Assembly: GCA_019419485.1 (NCBI GenBank)
Contig: DXZV01000001.1
Span: 2,103-59,070 of the forward strand
Reading direction: 5' to 3'
Length of the DNA: 56,968 bases
Origin: Collinsella sp.
Lineage (GTDB): Bacteria; Actinomycetota; Coriobacteriia; Coriobacteriales; Coriobacteriaceae
The translations under genes and the position numbers were made by a program. Of the stretch, positions 33,599 through 44,134 are shown piece by piece (the stretch's first letter is position 1; every line of letters begins with the position of its first letter). The notes beneath the pieces are model-generated. The model saw nothing but the letters and a program-made list of their open reading frames with translations, ran no database searches and had not been told where the DNA came from.

Positions 33599-33925
33599 CT
33601 ATTGCTCGTCCTTCTTGCGTCGCATAAGCTCCTCAACGTCGACACCAGCGGCCTCGAGCATGCGCTCGACATTCTTTTTGGCGTTGGTCGTGCCGACCTT
33701 AAGCACGATCGAAAGCGGAGTGCCCACCACCAGGCACACGATGCCCACGGGGACACCCCAGCCGGGGCCGCCCTGCATACCCCACATCCCCATCAAAAAG
33801 CCAATCGCCACGAGCGAATAGCCCAGGCGCAGCCAAACATTGAGCCGCTGAATAGCATCGGTCTGCATCTTTGCCTCGCGAATCAAGTCGTCGCGCGAAA
33901 GGTCGTGTCCATGTTTCTCGTGCAT
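33599..33925 (-). CDS. Small membrane protein of unknown function
   Basis: The 108-residue protein starts with a His-rich, charged stretch (MHEKHGHDLSRDDLIREAKMQ), has two hydrophobic segments (about 35-53 and 57-75, rich in Gly and Trp) and ends in a charged helix (NVERMLEAAGVDVEELMRRKKDEQ). I do not recognise a family. AGGAGG five bases before the ATG at 33925 fixes the start; a longer frame to 33967 lacks a site. It lies between the PTS operon terminator and marR and may be co-transcribed with marR. Confidence 0.75.
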   Translation of the reverse strand: MHEKHGHDLSRDDLIREAKMQTDAIQRLNVWLRLGYSLVAIGFLMGMWGMQGGPGWGVPVGIVCLVVGTPLSIVLKVGTTNAKKNVERMLEAAGVDVEELMRRKKDEQ

Positions 33926-34068
33926 ATGGTCCTCCTCGTGCAAAGTGTGCATCATGCGCAAGTGCATCGTTTGTCGAATACGTCATCTTTCAAGAGCAAT
34001 ATAGCGGGTGTCGTGTAGGCGATGGAGGTCGCTGGCCATATTGCCCTTGAAGGGCGGCGCAAAATCAG

Positions 34069-34098
34069 AAGGCCGTGCGGTTGAGGCCGCACGGCCTT
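34069..34098 (-). terminator. Terminator of the PTS operon
   Basis: AAGGCCGTGCGG (34069-34080) pairs with CCGCACGGCCTT (34087-34098), a perfect 12-bp stem. On the minus strand it is followed by CTGATTTT. It ends the PTS operon 23 bases after the IID stop codon. Confidence 0.75.
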
Positions 34099-34120
34099 AC
34101 AGGGGGCCAGGGGATGATGA

Positions 34121-34948
34121 CTAGTAGCTCAGTGCCGGGTCGAAGAAGCCAATGAGAACGCCCACAAATGCGATCACAACGAGGATCAGCATCATAACGA
34201 TGGGGTTGACCTTCTTCTTGGTCATCATGTACCAGCAGAAGATGATGAAGATCATCGGCAGCAGGTGCGGATAGATGCCATCGAGCGTGTCCTGGAACTT
34301 ACCGCCACCGGGCAGCACCAGGTTGGGGCTGCAGGTGATGGAGACCCAGGTAGCACCGACTGCACCGATGACCATGGTACCGACCATCACGATGGAATCA
34401 CGCAGAGCCTTGGCCTTGGGGCCGACGAGGGCCTCGACCGCCTTGCCGCCGAGCTCATAGCCCTGGTTGTAGGCAAAGCGCATGCCAAGGAACATGAGCA
34501 GGTTCCACACGACAATATAGAAGATGGCGCCGAGCGGGGAGCCGCCGGTCGAGAGACCGAGGGCAATACCGAGCAGGATCGGGATCAGGGTACCGACGAT
34601 CAGCGAGTCGCCAAGGCCGGCGAGCGGGCCCATGAGGCCGGCGCGGATGCCGTTGATGGCGTCGTCGTCGATGGCCTCGCCGTTTGCGCGAGCCTCCTCG
34701 AGGCCGGCGGTGACGCCGACAATCATGGTGCCGATCTGCGGCTCGGTGTTGAAGAACGCGGAGTAGGTCTGGAGGGCCTGCTTCTGCTCCTCGGGCGTGT
34801 CGTAGAGCTCCTCGACAATCGGAAGCATGGCGCACAGGTAACCGAAGGTCTGCATGTGCTCCTGCGAGAAGCAGGTCAGGTTGCCATAGGACCAGTTACG
34901 GAACGACTTGGCAAGCGTTTTCTTAGAGAGCTTTTTCTTCTCTGCCAT
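34121..34948 (-). CDS. Mannose-family PTS component IID
   Basis: The 275-residue protein is an EIID: N-terminal KTLAKSFRNWSYGNLTCFSQEHMQ matches the family's cytosolic start, followed by GLMGPLAGLGDSLIVGTLIPILLGIALGLS and C-terminal hydrophobic segments. With IIC it forms the sugar channel of mannose/fructose/sorbose/N-acetylgalactosamine systems. Its start overlaps the IIC stop by one base. The substrate cannot be read from the sequence; context (GH31 with GalNAc-like features) makes an amino sugar plausible. Confidence 0.93.
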   Translation of the reverse strand: MAEKKKLSKKTLAKSFRNWSYGNLTCFSQEHMQTFGYLCAMLPIVEELYDTPEEQKQALQTYSAFFNTEPQIGTMIVGVTAGLEEARANGEAIDDDAINGIRAGLMGPLAGLGDSLIVGTLIPILLGIALGLSTGGSPLGAIFYIVVWNLLMFLGMRFAYNQGYELGGKAVEALVGPKAKALRDSIVMVGTMVIGAVGATWVSITCSPNLVLPGGGKFQDTLDGIYPHLLPMIFIIFCWYMMTKKKVNPIVMMLILVVIAFVGVLIGFFDPALSY

Positions 34949-35805
34949 TAGATGTCCTCCTCTTCCTCATCATCTGAGCCCGAGGCGATAGCTGCCTTGG
35001 GAGCGTTTGCGAGGTCGATCTTGAGCGAAGCGATCTCATAGTTGATCAGGGCGAAGAAGCAGCCGATGCCGGCAGCGGCGATCAGGTTGCAGCCCATAAC
35101 AGCGGACAGGGTGAAGCCGAAGAAGAACGTCAGGAAGTCCGTGGGCTTAGAGATGACCTGCTTGAGCAGGATGGCGATACCGACGGTAGGCAGCAGCGAG
35201 CCGACGGTAAACAGCGTCTTCATCGCGATGCCGTCCATGGGCATGTAGGTCTTCATGAGGTCGACCATGGCGGTGCCGCCCATGGTGATGATGAACGTCG
35301 GGAGGAACGAGCAGACGATGTGACCGATCCAAGGCAGAACGTTGTTGACCAGGTAGAGCTTGTGGAGATCGCCCTTCTCGAGCCACTTCCAGCCCATGCC
35401 CTGCCACACCAGGTTGATGGTGGCGGTGCCATAGAAGAGCACAGTGCCGAGCGTGCCGACGGCGGCACCGAGGGATGCGGCCATGCCGGCAGCCTCAGCG
35501 GAGGCGGGATCGATGCCCGAGTTCTTGATGGCGAGGATCGCCAGCGGGATGCCGATATAGGACACGGCGCGGACGTCGGCGGAGACGGTTCCGCCGGGGG
35601 TCACGAGAGCGATGTAGACAACCTGGATGGCAGCGCCGACGAGGATACCCGTCTGCATATCGCCCATGATGATGCCGACGATGAGGCCGGCGACCAGAGG
35701 ACGACCCAGAGTGTAGTTGCCGATCGTCGTGCCGCCCATGCCAGGCAGTGATGCCAGGCAGGCGAACAGGCCGAACAGCGCGGCTTGGAATGCATTGATT
35801 GCCAT
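34948..35805 (-). CDS. Mannose-family PTS component IIC
   Basis: The 285-residue membrane protein is an EIIC of the mannose superfamily, with ALFGLFACLASLPGMGGTTIGNYTLGRPLVAGLIVGIIMGD-type N-terminal helices (residues about 6-48), VYIALVTPGGTVSADVRAVSYIGIPLA and a conserved loop around FLTFFFGFTLSAVMGCN. The tail is acidic (SGSDDEEEEDI). It pairs with IID, whose start overlaps its stop. Confidence 0.93.
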   Translation of the reverse strand: MAINAFQAALFGLFACLASLPGMGGTTIGNYTLGRPLVAGLIVGIIMGDMQTGILVGAAIQVVYIALVTPGGTVSADVRAVSYIGIPLAILAIKNSGIDPASAEAAGMAASLGAAVGTLGTVLFYGTATINLVWQGMGWKWLEKGDLHKLYLVNNVLPWIGHIVCSFLPTFIITMGGTAMVDLMKTYMPMDGIAMKTLFTVGSLLPTVGIAILLKQVISKPTDFLTFFFGFTLSAVMGCNLIAAAGIGCFFALINYEIASLKIDLANAPKAAIASGSDDEEEEDI

Positions 35806-35877
35806 GCTTTCCCCTTTCTTTATTCCTCAGCCCCTTTCACCAAGGGCTGTAGATACCAAAATGCGGCTGGCACCTAA

Positions 35878-36366
35878 CTAGAAGCCAAACTGACCGCGGA
35901 ACTTGGGCCACTCACCGATGGACTTCTCCTTGATAAGGGCGAACTCGACCGTGTAACCGGCGTTGGTGAGATCCTCGAGCGCCTGGGCCTCTTCCTGCGT
36001 GATCGACTGGTTGTTGCCAAGCTTGGTGGTGCCGGGACGATCGTTGCAGGGACCGACGATGATGCGGTCCATGCCGGGCTTAAAGCCAAAATCGACGAGA
36101 AGTTCCTTCATGTCGAGCGGGTTCTTGGTGATCAGGAAGTACTTGGTGTCGGACTTGAGAACCTTCTCGGAGACCTCCTTGAAGTGCTCCTTGGTCCACA
36201 CGAACGTCTTCTTGCCCGAGGCACTCTTGTAGGCCTCCTTGAGCACGGGGTTGGACGCTGCAGCGTCGTTGACGGCGATAAGACCGTCGCAGGGATACTC
36301 GAGGGCCCAACGGGTAACGGTCTGTCCATGGATCATACGGTCATCAATACGGATGAACGAAATCAT
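35878..36366 (-). CDS. Mannose-family PTS component IIB
   Basis: The 162-residue EIIB has the phosphorylated His (about residue 14) in RIDDRMIHGQTVTRW, the hallmark of the family, and FGFKPGMDRIIVGPCNDRPGTTKLG. It receives phosphate from IIA (next gene upstream) and passes it to the sugar carried by IIC-IID. Separate IIA and IIB genes, not a fused IIAB, are characteristic of sorbose and GalNAc-type systems as well as others. Confidence 0.93.
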   Translation of the reverse strand: MISFIRIDDRMIHGQTVTRWALEYPCDGLIAVNDAAASNPVLKEAYKSASGKKTFVWTKEHFKEVSEKVLKSDTKYFLITKNPLDMKELLVDFGFKPGMDRIIVGPCNDRPGTTKLGNNQSITQEEAQALEDLTNAGYTVEFALIKEKSIGEWPKFRGQFGF

Positions 36367-36445
36367 GCGTTCTCCCTTTCTTTATCACCGGGGGTCTTTC
36401 CTCTTAACCCCCGCTCCATCACGAAAATTTGGGCGGATGCGCTGC

Positions 36446-36880
36446 CTAGATGTCGTCGTCCTCGTCGTCGGCGTCATCGGTCGGGACAACGAGCTCGGAC
36501 ATACCGTTCTTGCCCTCCTGCAGCATCATCTGCTTGAGGGAATCCAGGTCCATGGTGGCAAGCCCCATCATGGCGGTCATAGCCATGGGCAGATTCATAC
36601 CGCCGAAGGCAATGGTGTGGGCGAGCAAACCCTTCTCGGCCAGCGTGTTCATGGCATTGGTGAGCGGCGATCCGCCCAGGATGTCACCAAGCAGGACAAC
36701 CTCGTCATCGGCGGTAACGGGAGCGAGCATCGCCTTGACGTTCTCGACATACTCGTCAGCGCCCATGCCGTCCACGAGACTCGTCGACAAGATGTTCGGG
36801 GCGTCATTGCCGAGCATCTTGAGGACACTGTGCAGTCCGGGAGCGAGCGTTCCGTGACTGACCATTACCAGATACCGCAT
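36446..36880 (-). CDS. Mannose-family PTS component IIA
   Basis: The 144-residue EIIA has the phosphorylated His9 in LVMVSHGTLAPGLHS, then VVLLGDILGGSPLTNAM and AFGGMNLPMAMTAM, standard for the family. It ends in an acidic tail (DDADDEDDDI). GAGAGGAG precedes the ATG at 36880. It is the first gene of the operon IIA-IIB-IIC-IID, divergent from the GntR-type regulator at 37189. Confidence 0.92.
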   Translation of the reverse strand: MRYLVMVSHGTLAPGLHSVLKMLGNDAPNILSTSLVDGMGADEYVENVKAMLAPVTADDEVVLLGDILGGSPLTNAMNTLAEKGLLAHTIAFGGMNLPMAMTAMMGLATMDLDSLKQMMLQEGKNGMSELVVPTDDADDEDDDI

Positions 36881-36950
36881 GCGGTCTCCTCTCGACCTGC
36901 CGTGTGTCGCACGGCTTTGCTTTTTGCTGAGATTATTGTTGCGCCGGGGC

Positions 36951-37015
36951 ATGTTCGGTACAAGAAAATAGTTGCGAACGGTAACTATTCATCGGTTAAC
37001 GGTAGCAACTATTTT
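36951..37015 (-). promoter_or_regulatory. Control region of the PTS operon
   Basis: Three features stand in a row. ATGTTCGGTACA (36951-36962) is shared with the GH31 gene; on the coding strand TTGTAC overlapping it lies 17 bases from AACAAT, a possible promoter. AATAGTT-N9-AACTATT (36967-36989) is an inverted repeat containing GTTGCGAACGGTAACTA, shared with marR. AAAATAGTTGC (36965-36975) and GCAACTATTTT (37005-37015) form a wider inverted repeat with a second GTT-N9-AACTA site (36995-37011). Beyond it, 37022-37065 is AT-rich. The region lies between PTS and the divergent regulator and likely serves both. Confidence 0.6.
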
Positions 37016-37188
37016 TGTGCCTAAATTATTTTTTCTTCTAATTATTTTTAAAATAGCAGGTAGATTGCCTGATAAATGTTTTATGTTCTTTATGCACCAT
37101 ACATACCAGCAAGAATCGGGCCTGGCATCTCCGGTTTGCCCCGCAGTGTCAGACCATGTCACGTACGCCCACGACATGGAGGTACCCC

Positions 37189-37971
37189 ATGGATATGATC
37201 TCGTTTCTCGCCTCCGAACCCTTCGACCGCAGCGGTGATACGCCGCTCTATGTCCAGCTTAAACATCGAATCGCTCTGCTTATCGCCAGCCAGGCGTTCG
37301 ACACCAAGACGCCGCTGCCACGCGAGCTCGAAATCTGTGAGCGGCTGGAGTTATCGCGCGCGACCGTGCGCCGTTGCTTCCAAGATCTCGTCATCGAGGG
37401 GCGCGTGGTGCGCAAGCGCGGCCAGGGCACGTTCATCAAGCCCCAAACTTCAGCACCCGGCATCGACCTGGCCCTGAATTTCAGCGCGCGGATGCGCGAA
37501 GCGGGACGGGTTCCGAGCTCGCAGATTCTCGCCTTTTCAAGCATACCGGCCGTCCGCGGCATCGCCTCCGGGCTCAAAGTGCCCGAAGGGACACCCGTCT
37601 GGGAGATTCGCCGCCTGCGTCTCGCCAACGACAAACCCATGGAGCTCAACTACGTCTATATCCCCGTGTCACTTTGCCCCGAGCTCTCGCGCAAAGACGT
37701 GGATGGCTCGCTCTACGCCTACATCGCGGAAAAGACCGGCATCCTGCCCGCAAGCGTCGATGCCGTCTACGAGACAGTCAACCTCGACAAGCATGAGGCG
37801 CGTCTTTTGGGACAGAACACCGGTAAGGCGGCGATGCGCATCGTGCGTTCGACCTACGACAAGACGGGAACCCCGTTCGAGGTAGGCGTGCTCATCAGCT
37901 GCGACGGTCAGGCAAAGCTGCACGTGCACATCGCCGCCGACAAAACAACCTTCACCGCCACAGCCCAATAA
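37189..37971 (+). CDS. GntR-family regulator with UTRA sugar-sensing domain
   Basis: The 260-residue protein has an N-terminal GntR winged helix (about 15-85: PLYVQLKHRIALLIASQ, LPRELEICERLELSRATVR, VRKRGQGTFI) and a C-terminal UTRA ligand-binding domain (about 95-250, with VPEGTPVWEIRRLRLANDKPM). Such proteins, as in NagR/YvoA or AgaR2, repress sugar-amine genes until a phosphorylated sugar binds. It diverges from the PTS operon, the classic position for its regulator. GGAGG is six bases before the ATG. A long terminator hairpin follows. Confidence 0.92.
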   Translation: MDMISFLASEPFDRSGDTPLYVQLKHRIALLIASQAFDTKTPLPRELEICERLELSRATVRRCFQDLVIEGRVVRKRGQGTFIKPQTSAPGIDLALNFSARMREAGRVPSSQILAFSSIPAVRGIASGLKVPEGTPVWEIRRLRLANDKPMELNYVYIPVSLCPELSRKDVDGSLYAYIAEKTGILPASVDAVYETVNLDKHEARLLGQNTGKAAMRIVRSTYDKTGTPFEVGVLISCDGQAKLHVHIAADKTTFTATAQ

Positions 37972-37980
37972 ATCCAAAAC

Positions 37981-38016
37981 GTGGGCGCCGTCGTTCAAAC
38001 GAACGACGGCGCCCAC
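37981..38016. terminator. Terminator after the GntR-family gene
   Basis: GTGGGCGCCGTCGTTC (37981-37996) and GAACGACGGCGCCCAC (38001-38016) form a perfect 16-bp stem with loop AAAC, followed by ATTTTCT on the plus strand. Confidence 0.82.
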
Positions 38017-38109
38017 ACTCATTTTCTATTCAGCCCTAGTCATCGCACAAAGCCCCTTCGGCAGCACACGGTGCAACCGAGTCACCGTAGGCCGGGGCGG
38101 GAGGCGGTC

Positions 38110-38153
38110 CTTTCTCTCGGAAAACTTCGCGAAGCCCAGTTTCCGAGAGAAAG
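38110..38153. repeat. Hairpin element with CTTCGCGAAG loop (copy 2)
   Basis: CTTTCTCTCGGAAA (38110-38123) pairs with TTTCCGAGAGAAAG (38140-38153) around ACTTCGCGAAGCCCAG. The loop is the exact reverse complement of that of copy 1 at 32866. It lies 3' of carB on the minus strand and may terminate it. Confidence 0.8.
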
Positions 38154-38186
38154 TGTCCGGCTGCCGCCCCGGCCGACCAGGTCACA

Positions 38187-41501
<3,315 letters not shown>

Positions 41502-41502
41502 G

Positions 41503-42942
41503 TTAGTTCTCCTCGGTCGCAGCGTTCTCGGACTCGGCGAAATTCCAGCCGGCGAGGCGGTCCTTCGCGGTGTCGATGTCCAGGTAGTTCTCCTCGCCGT
41601 CCATGAGTCGCGTAAAGGCGGTAAAGAGATAGTGGGCATCGGTGGGGCCGGGCGAAGCCTCGGGGTGGTACTGGACCGAGAAACACGGGGCGTCGAGCAG
41701 CTGGATGCCCTCGGCGGTGCCGTCGTTGAGGTTCACATGTGTCAGGCGAATGCGACCAAAGCGCTCGTTCATCACGACCGGCGCGACGCCGCGACGCACC
41801 CAGGCGCGCAGGTCGCCATCGGCCGCATGCTCGGTTTCGCCGCCGGAAAGCTCCGGAATCAGTTTGCCCAGACTGGGGAACAGCAGGCCAAAGCCGTGGT
41901 TTTGCGCGGTGATCTCCACGCGACGGCTCACCAGATTCATAACCGGCTGGTTACCGCCACGGTGACCGAATTTAAGCTTTTCCATTTGGGCGCCGCAGGC
42001 CAAGCTGATCATCTGGTGACCCAGGCAAATACCAAAGACCGGCACCTTGCCGATCAGCTGCTGCACCTGCTCGTAGGTCTCCACCACGGCATCGGGGTCG
42101 CCGGGGCCGTTGGACAAAAAGACGCCATCAGGATTCATGTCGAGCACCTGCTGGGCGGGCGTATCCCACGGCACGACGGTGAGGTCGCAGCCGGCACGGA
42201 CCAGGCCCTCCAGAATACCGCGCTTCACACCGCAGTCGTAGGCGACCACTTTGTGACGGGCAGGAGCGGCAGCCACAAGCGCAAAGCCATGCGTGGCAGG
42301 CAGGTCGGCGGCCACAAACTCGTGAGGCGCGGGACAGCTCACGGTCTTGACCAGGTTCTCGCCCACCAGCGTGGGCGCTGCGTCCAGACGCTCGGCGAGC
42401 TCGTCGACGTCGAAGATCTCTGTCGAGATAATGCCCATCTTGGAACCATTGTCGCGCAGATGGCGCACCAGAGCGCGGGTGTCGACACCCTCGATAGCGA
42501 CGATGCCGTGAGCGCGCAGGTACTCCGGCACGCTGACGGCCGAGCGCCAGTTAGAAGGCGTGGCGCACATGTCGCGAACGATCATGCCGCGCATAGCCGG
42601 AGCGCTCGCAGGGCGCACGGCGTCGCCGGGGAAGGCCGACTGGACATCGGTCTCGTCGATACCGTAATTGCCGATCTGCGGATAGGTCATGGTTACAATT
42701 TGGCCGGCATAACTCGGGTCGGTCATGACCTCAAAGTAGCCCTCAAGCGAGGTGTTGAAGCAGACTTCGCCGGTCGCGGTGCCCTCGGCGCCGCATGCAC
42801 GTCCATAAAAAATGGTCCCATCCTCAAGATACAGGATACAGGGACCGCAGGCGCCCTTGCTGGTTTTGGCCAGCATACGCTGGCAAAGCTCGCTGGGCGC
42901 GAAGGTGCGGGCGGCAGCGCCCGCGGTATGGTTGTTCGCCAT
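41503..42942 (-). CDS. carA: Carbamoyl-phosphate synthase small (glutaminase) subunit
   Basis: CarA hydrolyses glutamine and channels ammonia to CarB. The 479-residue protein is longer than the usual 360-390. It has the N-terminal CPSase domain (LYLEDGTIFYGRACG, FNTSLEGYFEVMTDPSYAGQIV), the class I glutaminase nucleophile Cys in VPVFGICLGHQM and the His/Glu pair in VQYHPEASPGP. Extra length lies between motifs (about 355-415, an added segment with HAADGDLRAWVRRGVAP) and at both ends. GGAAGGAG precedes the ATG at 42942. TACAAT on the minus strand (43006-43001) is a possible -10 box. Confidence 0.96.
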   Translation of the reverse strand: MANNHTAGAAARTFAPSELCQRMLAKTSKGACGPCILYLEDGTIFYGRACGAEGTATGEVCFNTSLEGYFEVMTDPSYAGQIVTMTYPQIGNYGIDETDVQSAFPGDAVRPASAPAMRGMIVRDMCATPSNWRSAVSVPEYLRAHGIVAIEGVDTRALVRHLRDNGSKMGIISTEIFDVDELAERLDAAPTLVGENLVKTVSCPAPHEFVAADLPATHGFALVAAAPARHKVVAYDCGVKRGILEGLVRAGCDLTVVPWDTPAQQVLDMNPDGVFLSNGPGDPDAVVETYEQVQQLIGKVPVFGICLGHQMISLACGAQMEKLKFGHRGGNQPVMNLVSRRVEITAQNHGFGLLFPSLGKLIPELSGGETEHAADGDLRAWVRRGVAPVVMNERFGRIRLTHVNLNDGTAEGIQLLDAPCFSVQYHPEASPGPTDAHYLFTAFTRLMDGEENYLDIDTAKDRLAGWNFAESENAATEEN

Positions 42943-43103
42943 AATTCTCCTTCCCGGTCTCACAGGACCGGCTTAAAGGTGTGTAGTTAGGCCTCGCGGT
43001 ATTGTAACCGCAAGCATGCCTCATGGCGTTAATTTCATCGAAATGTTTACGAAATGATAATTATGACTTTCTATGCATAATGATTTTTTAATCCCCGTCC
43101 CGG

Positions 43104-43143
43104 AAAAATCATCCCGCGGGGCTTGTGGCTCACGCGGGATGAT
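43104..43143 (-). terminator. Terminator after the 43150 gene
   Basis: On the minus strand ATCATCCCGCG (43143-43133) pairs with CGCGGGATGAT (43118-43108), followed by TTTT. The gap up to carA (42943-43103) also holds the small inverted repeat ATTATG/CATAAT (43061-43082) and nothing else I can identify. Confidence 0.82.
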
Positions 43144-43149
43144 GGCGTC

Positions 43150-44115
43150 TTATTTTATCTTGTCCTGCTCCAGCAGTTCGGACGGTGTGCGATCGGGCTT
43201 GCCGCCGCGGAAAATCTCGCGGCCATGCAGACGATGCTCCAGGTCACGTTCGGCCTTTTCCTCGTCAATCTTGGTCTGGCTCACCACCGGGTCCTCAATC
43301 AACGACGACACCGAGTTCACCTGCTTCTGAATGCGCTCGGCGATGGTGTCATCCATACTCACGATGCGCATCTTCCAGTCGATACTCGTAGCGTTGGATG
43401 AGCTCTTGGTCCACACGAACGTCAGGATGGCGCTCTGGTGGCCCTGGGCGGGAAACATGCCAAAGAAGGAATCGTGCTGAATGTTGCTATCCTCGTCGAT
43501 ATAGGCGTGAACGTTATACACCACGCGGTCGATCTTATCGTTGAGCAACGCGTTGGTCGCAAGCGCCGCGGCCTGAATCTGCCCGTTGGACAGCAGCTCG
43601 AGCTCGTTGGCAGACGATGTGTCCAACACCGTCACCTCGACCGTGCCCGTACGCTCATCGGCTTCATCGACGGTAAAGTCGAGCGGGAACTGCGTAAAGC
43701 CGTTGCCCCACTCAAGGCCGCCCTTCAGCGCCGTCGAAACGGTATCGACCGAAACGCTCTCGGACAGGTTGGCGGTGTTCAGGCGACGCATCACGCCGTA
43801 GCCAATCTGCATGCCCACAATCAGCACCAAGATGCCAATGACCACGGCCATCGCGGTCTTCGTAATGGTATGACTCACCTGCGAACCCGAAGGATCATCC
43901 TCGGACAGCGGGTCGATATGTTTTGCCTGGCTCGCGCGGTCCTCGCTGCGCAGCTGCGCTAGCGCCGCTTTGTCACCGCGCTTGGCCGCAGCCTCCTTCT
44001 CACGCATGCGCTCGGTTCGCTTTTTGGCAAGCGTGGGATCCAAGACACCGGATGCATCGATTTCGGAGAATAACTCCGTCACTTCTTCCGGAGTCAAAGG
44101 GTTCTTGTCAGCCAT
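43150..44115 (-). CDS. Single-pass membrane protein of unknown function
   Basis: I do not recognise a family for this 321-residue protein. It has a charged cytosolic part (1-85, with a coiled-coil-like stretch LAKKRTERMREKEAAAKRGDK), one membrane segment (about 88-108: AMAVVIGILVLIVGMQIGYGVM) and an extracellular domain (about 115-300) with mixed alpha/beta pattern. The C-terminus is again highly charged. AGGAAG precedes the ATG. It lies 19 bases after the ABC exporter gene and is probably in its operon. Confidence 0.8.
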   Translation of the reverse strand: MADKNPLTPEEVTELFSEIDASGVLDPTLAKKRTERMREKEAAAKRGDKAALAQLRSEDRASQAKHIDPLSEDDPSGSQVSHTITKTAMAVVIGILVLIVGMQIGYGVMRRLNTANLSESVSVDTVSTALKGGLEWGNGFTQFPLDFTVDEADERTGTVEVTVLDTSSANELELLSNGQIQAAALATNALLNDKIDRVVYNVHAYIDEDSNIQHDSFFGMFPAQGHQSAILTFVWTKSSSNATSIDWKMRIVSMDDTIAERIQKQVNSVSSLIEDPVVSQTKIDEEKAERDLEHRLHGREIFRGGKPDRTPSELLEQDKIK

Positions 44116-44134
44116 AAACTTCCTGTCATATCAA

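Noticed and set aside
34121..36880. Sigma-54/LevR-type control of the mannose-family PTS
   Set aside because: No GG-N10-GC promoter was evident before the operon and the adjacent regulator is GntR/UTRA, not a LevR-type activator.
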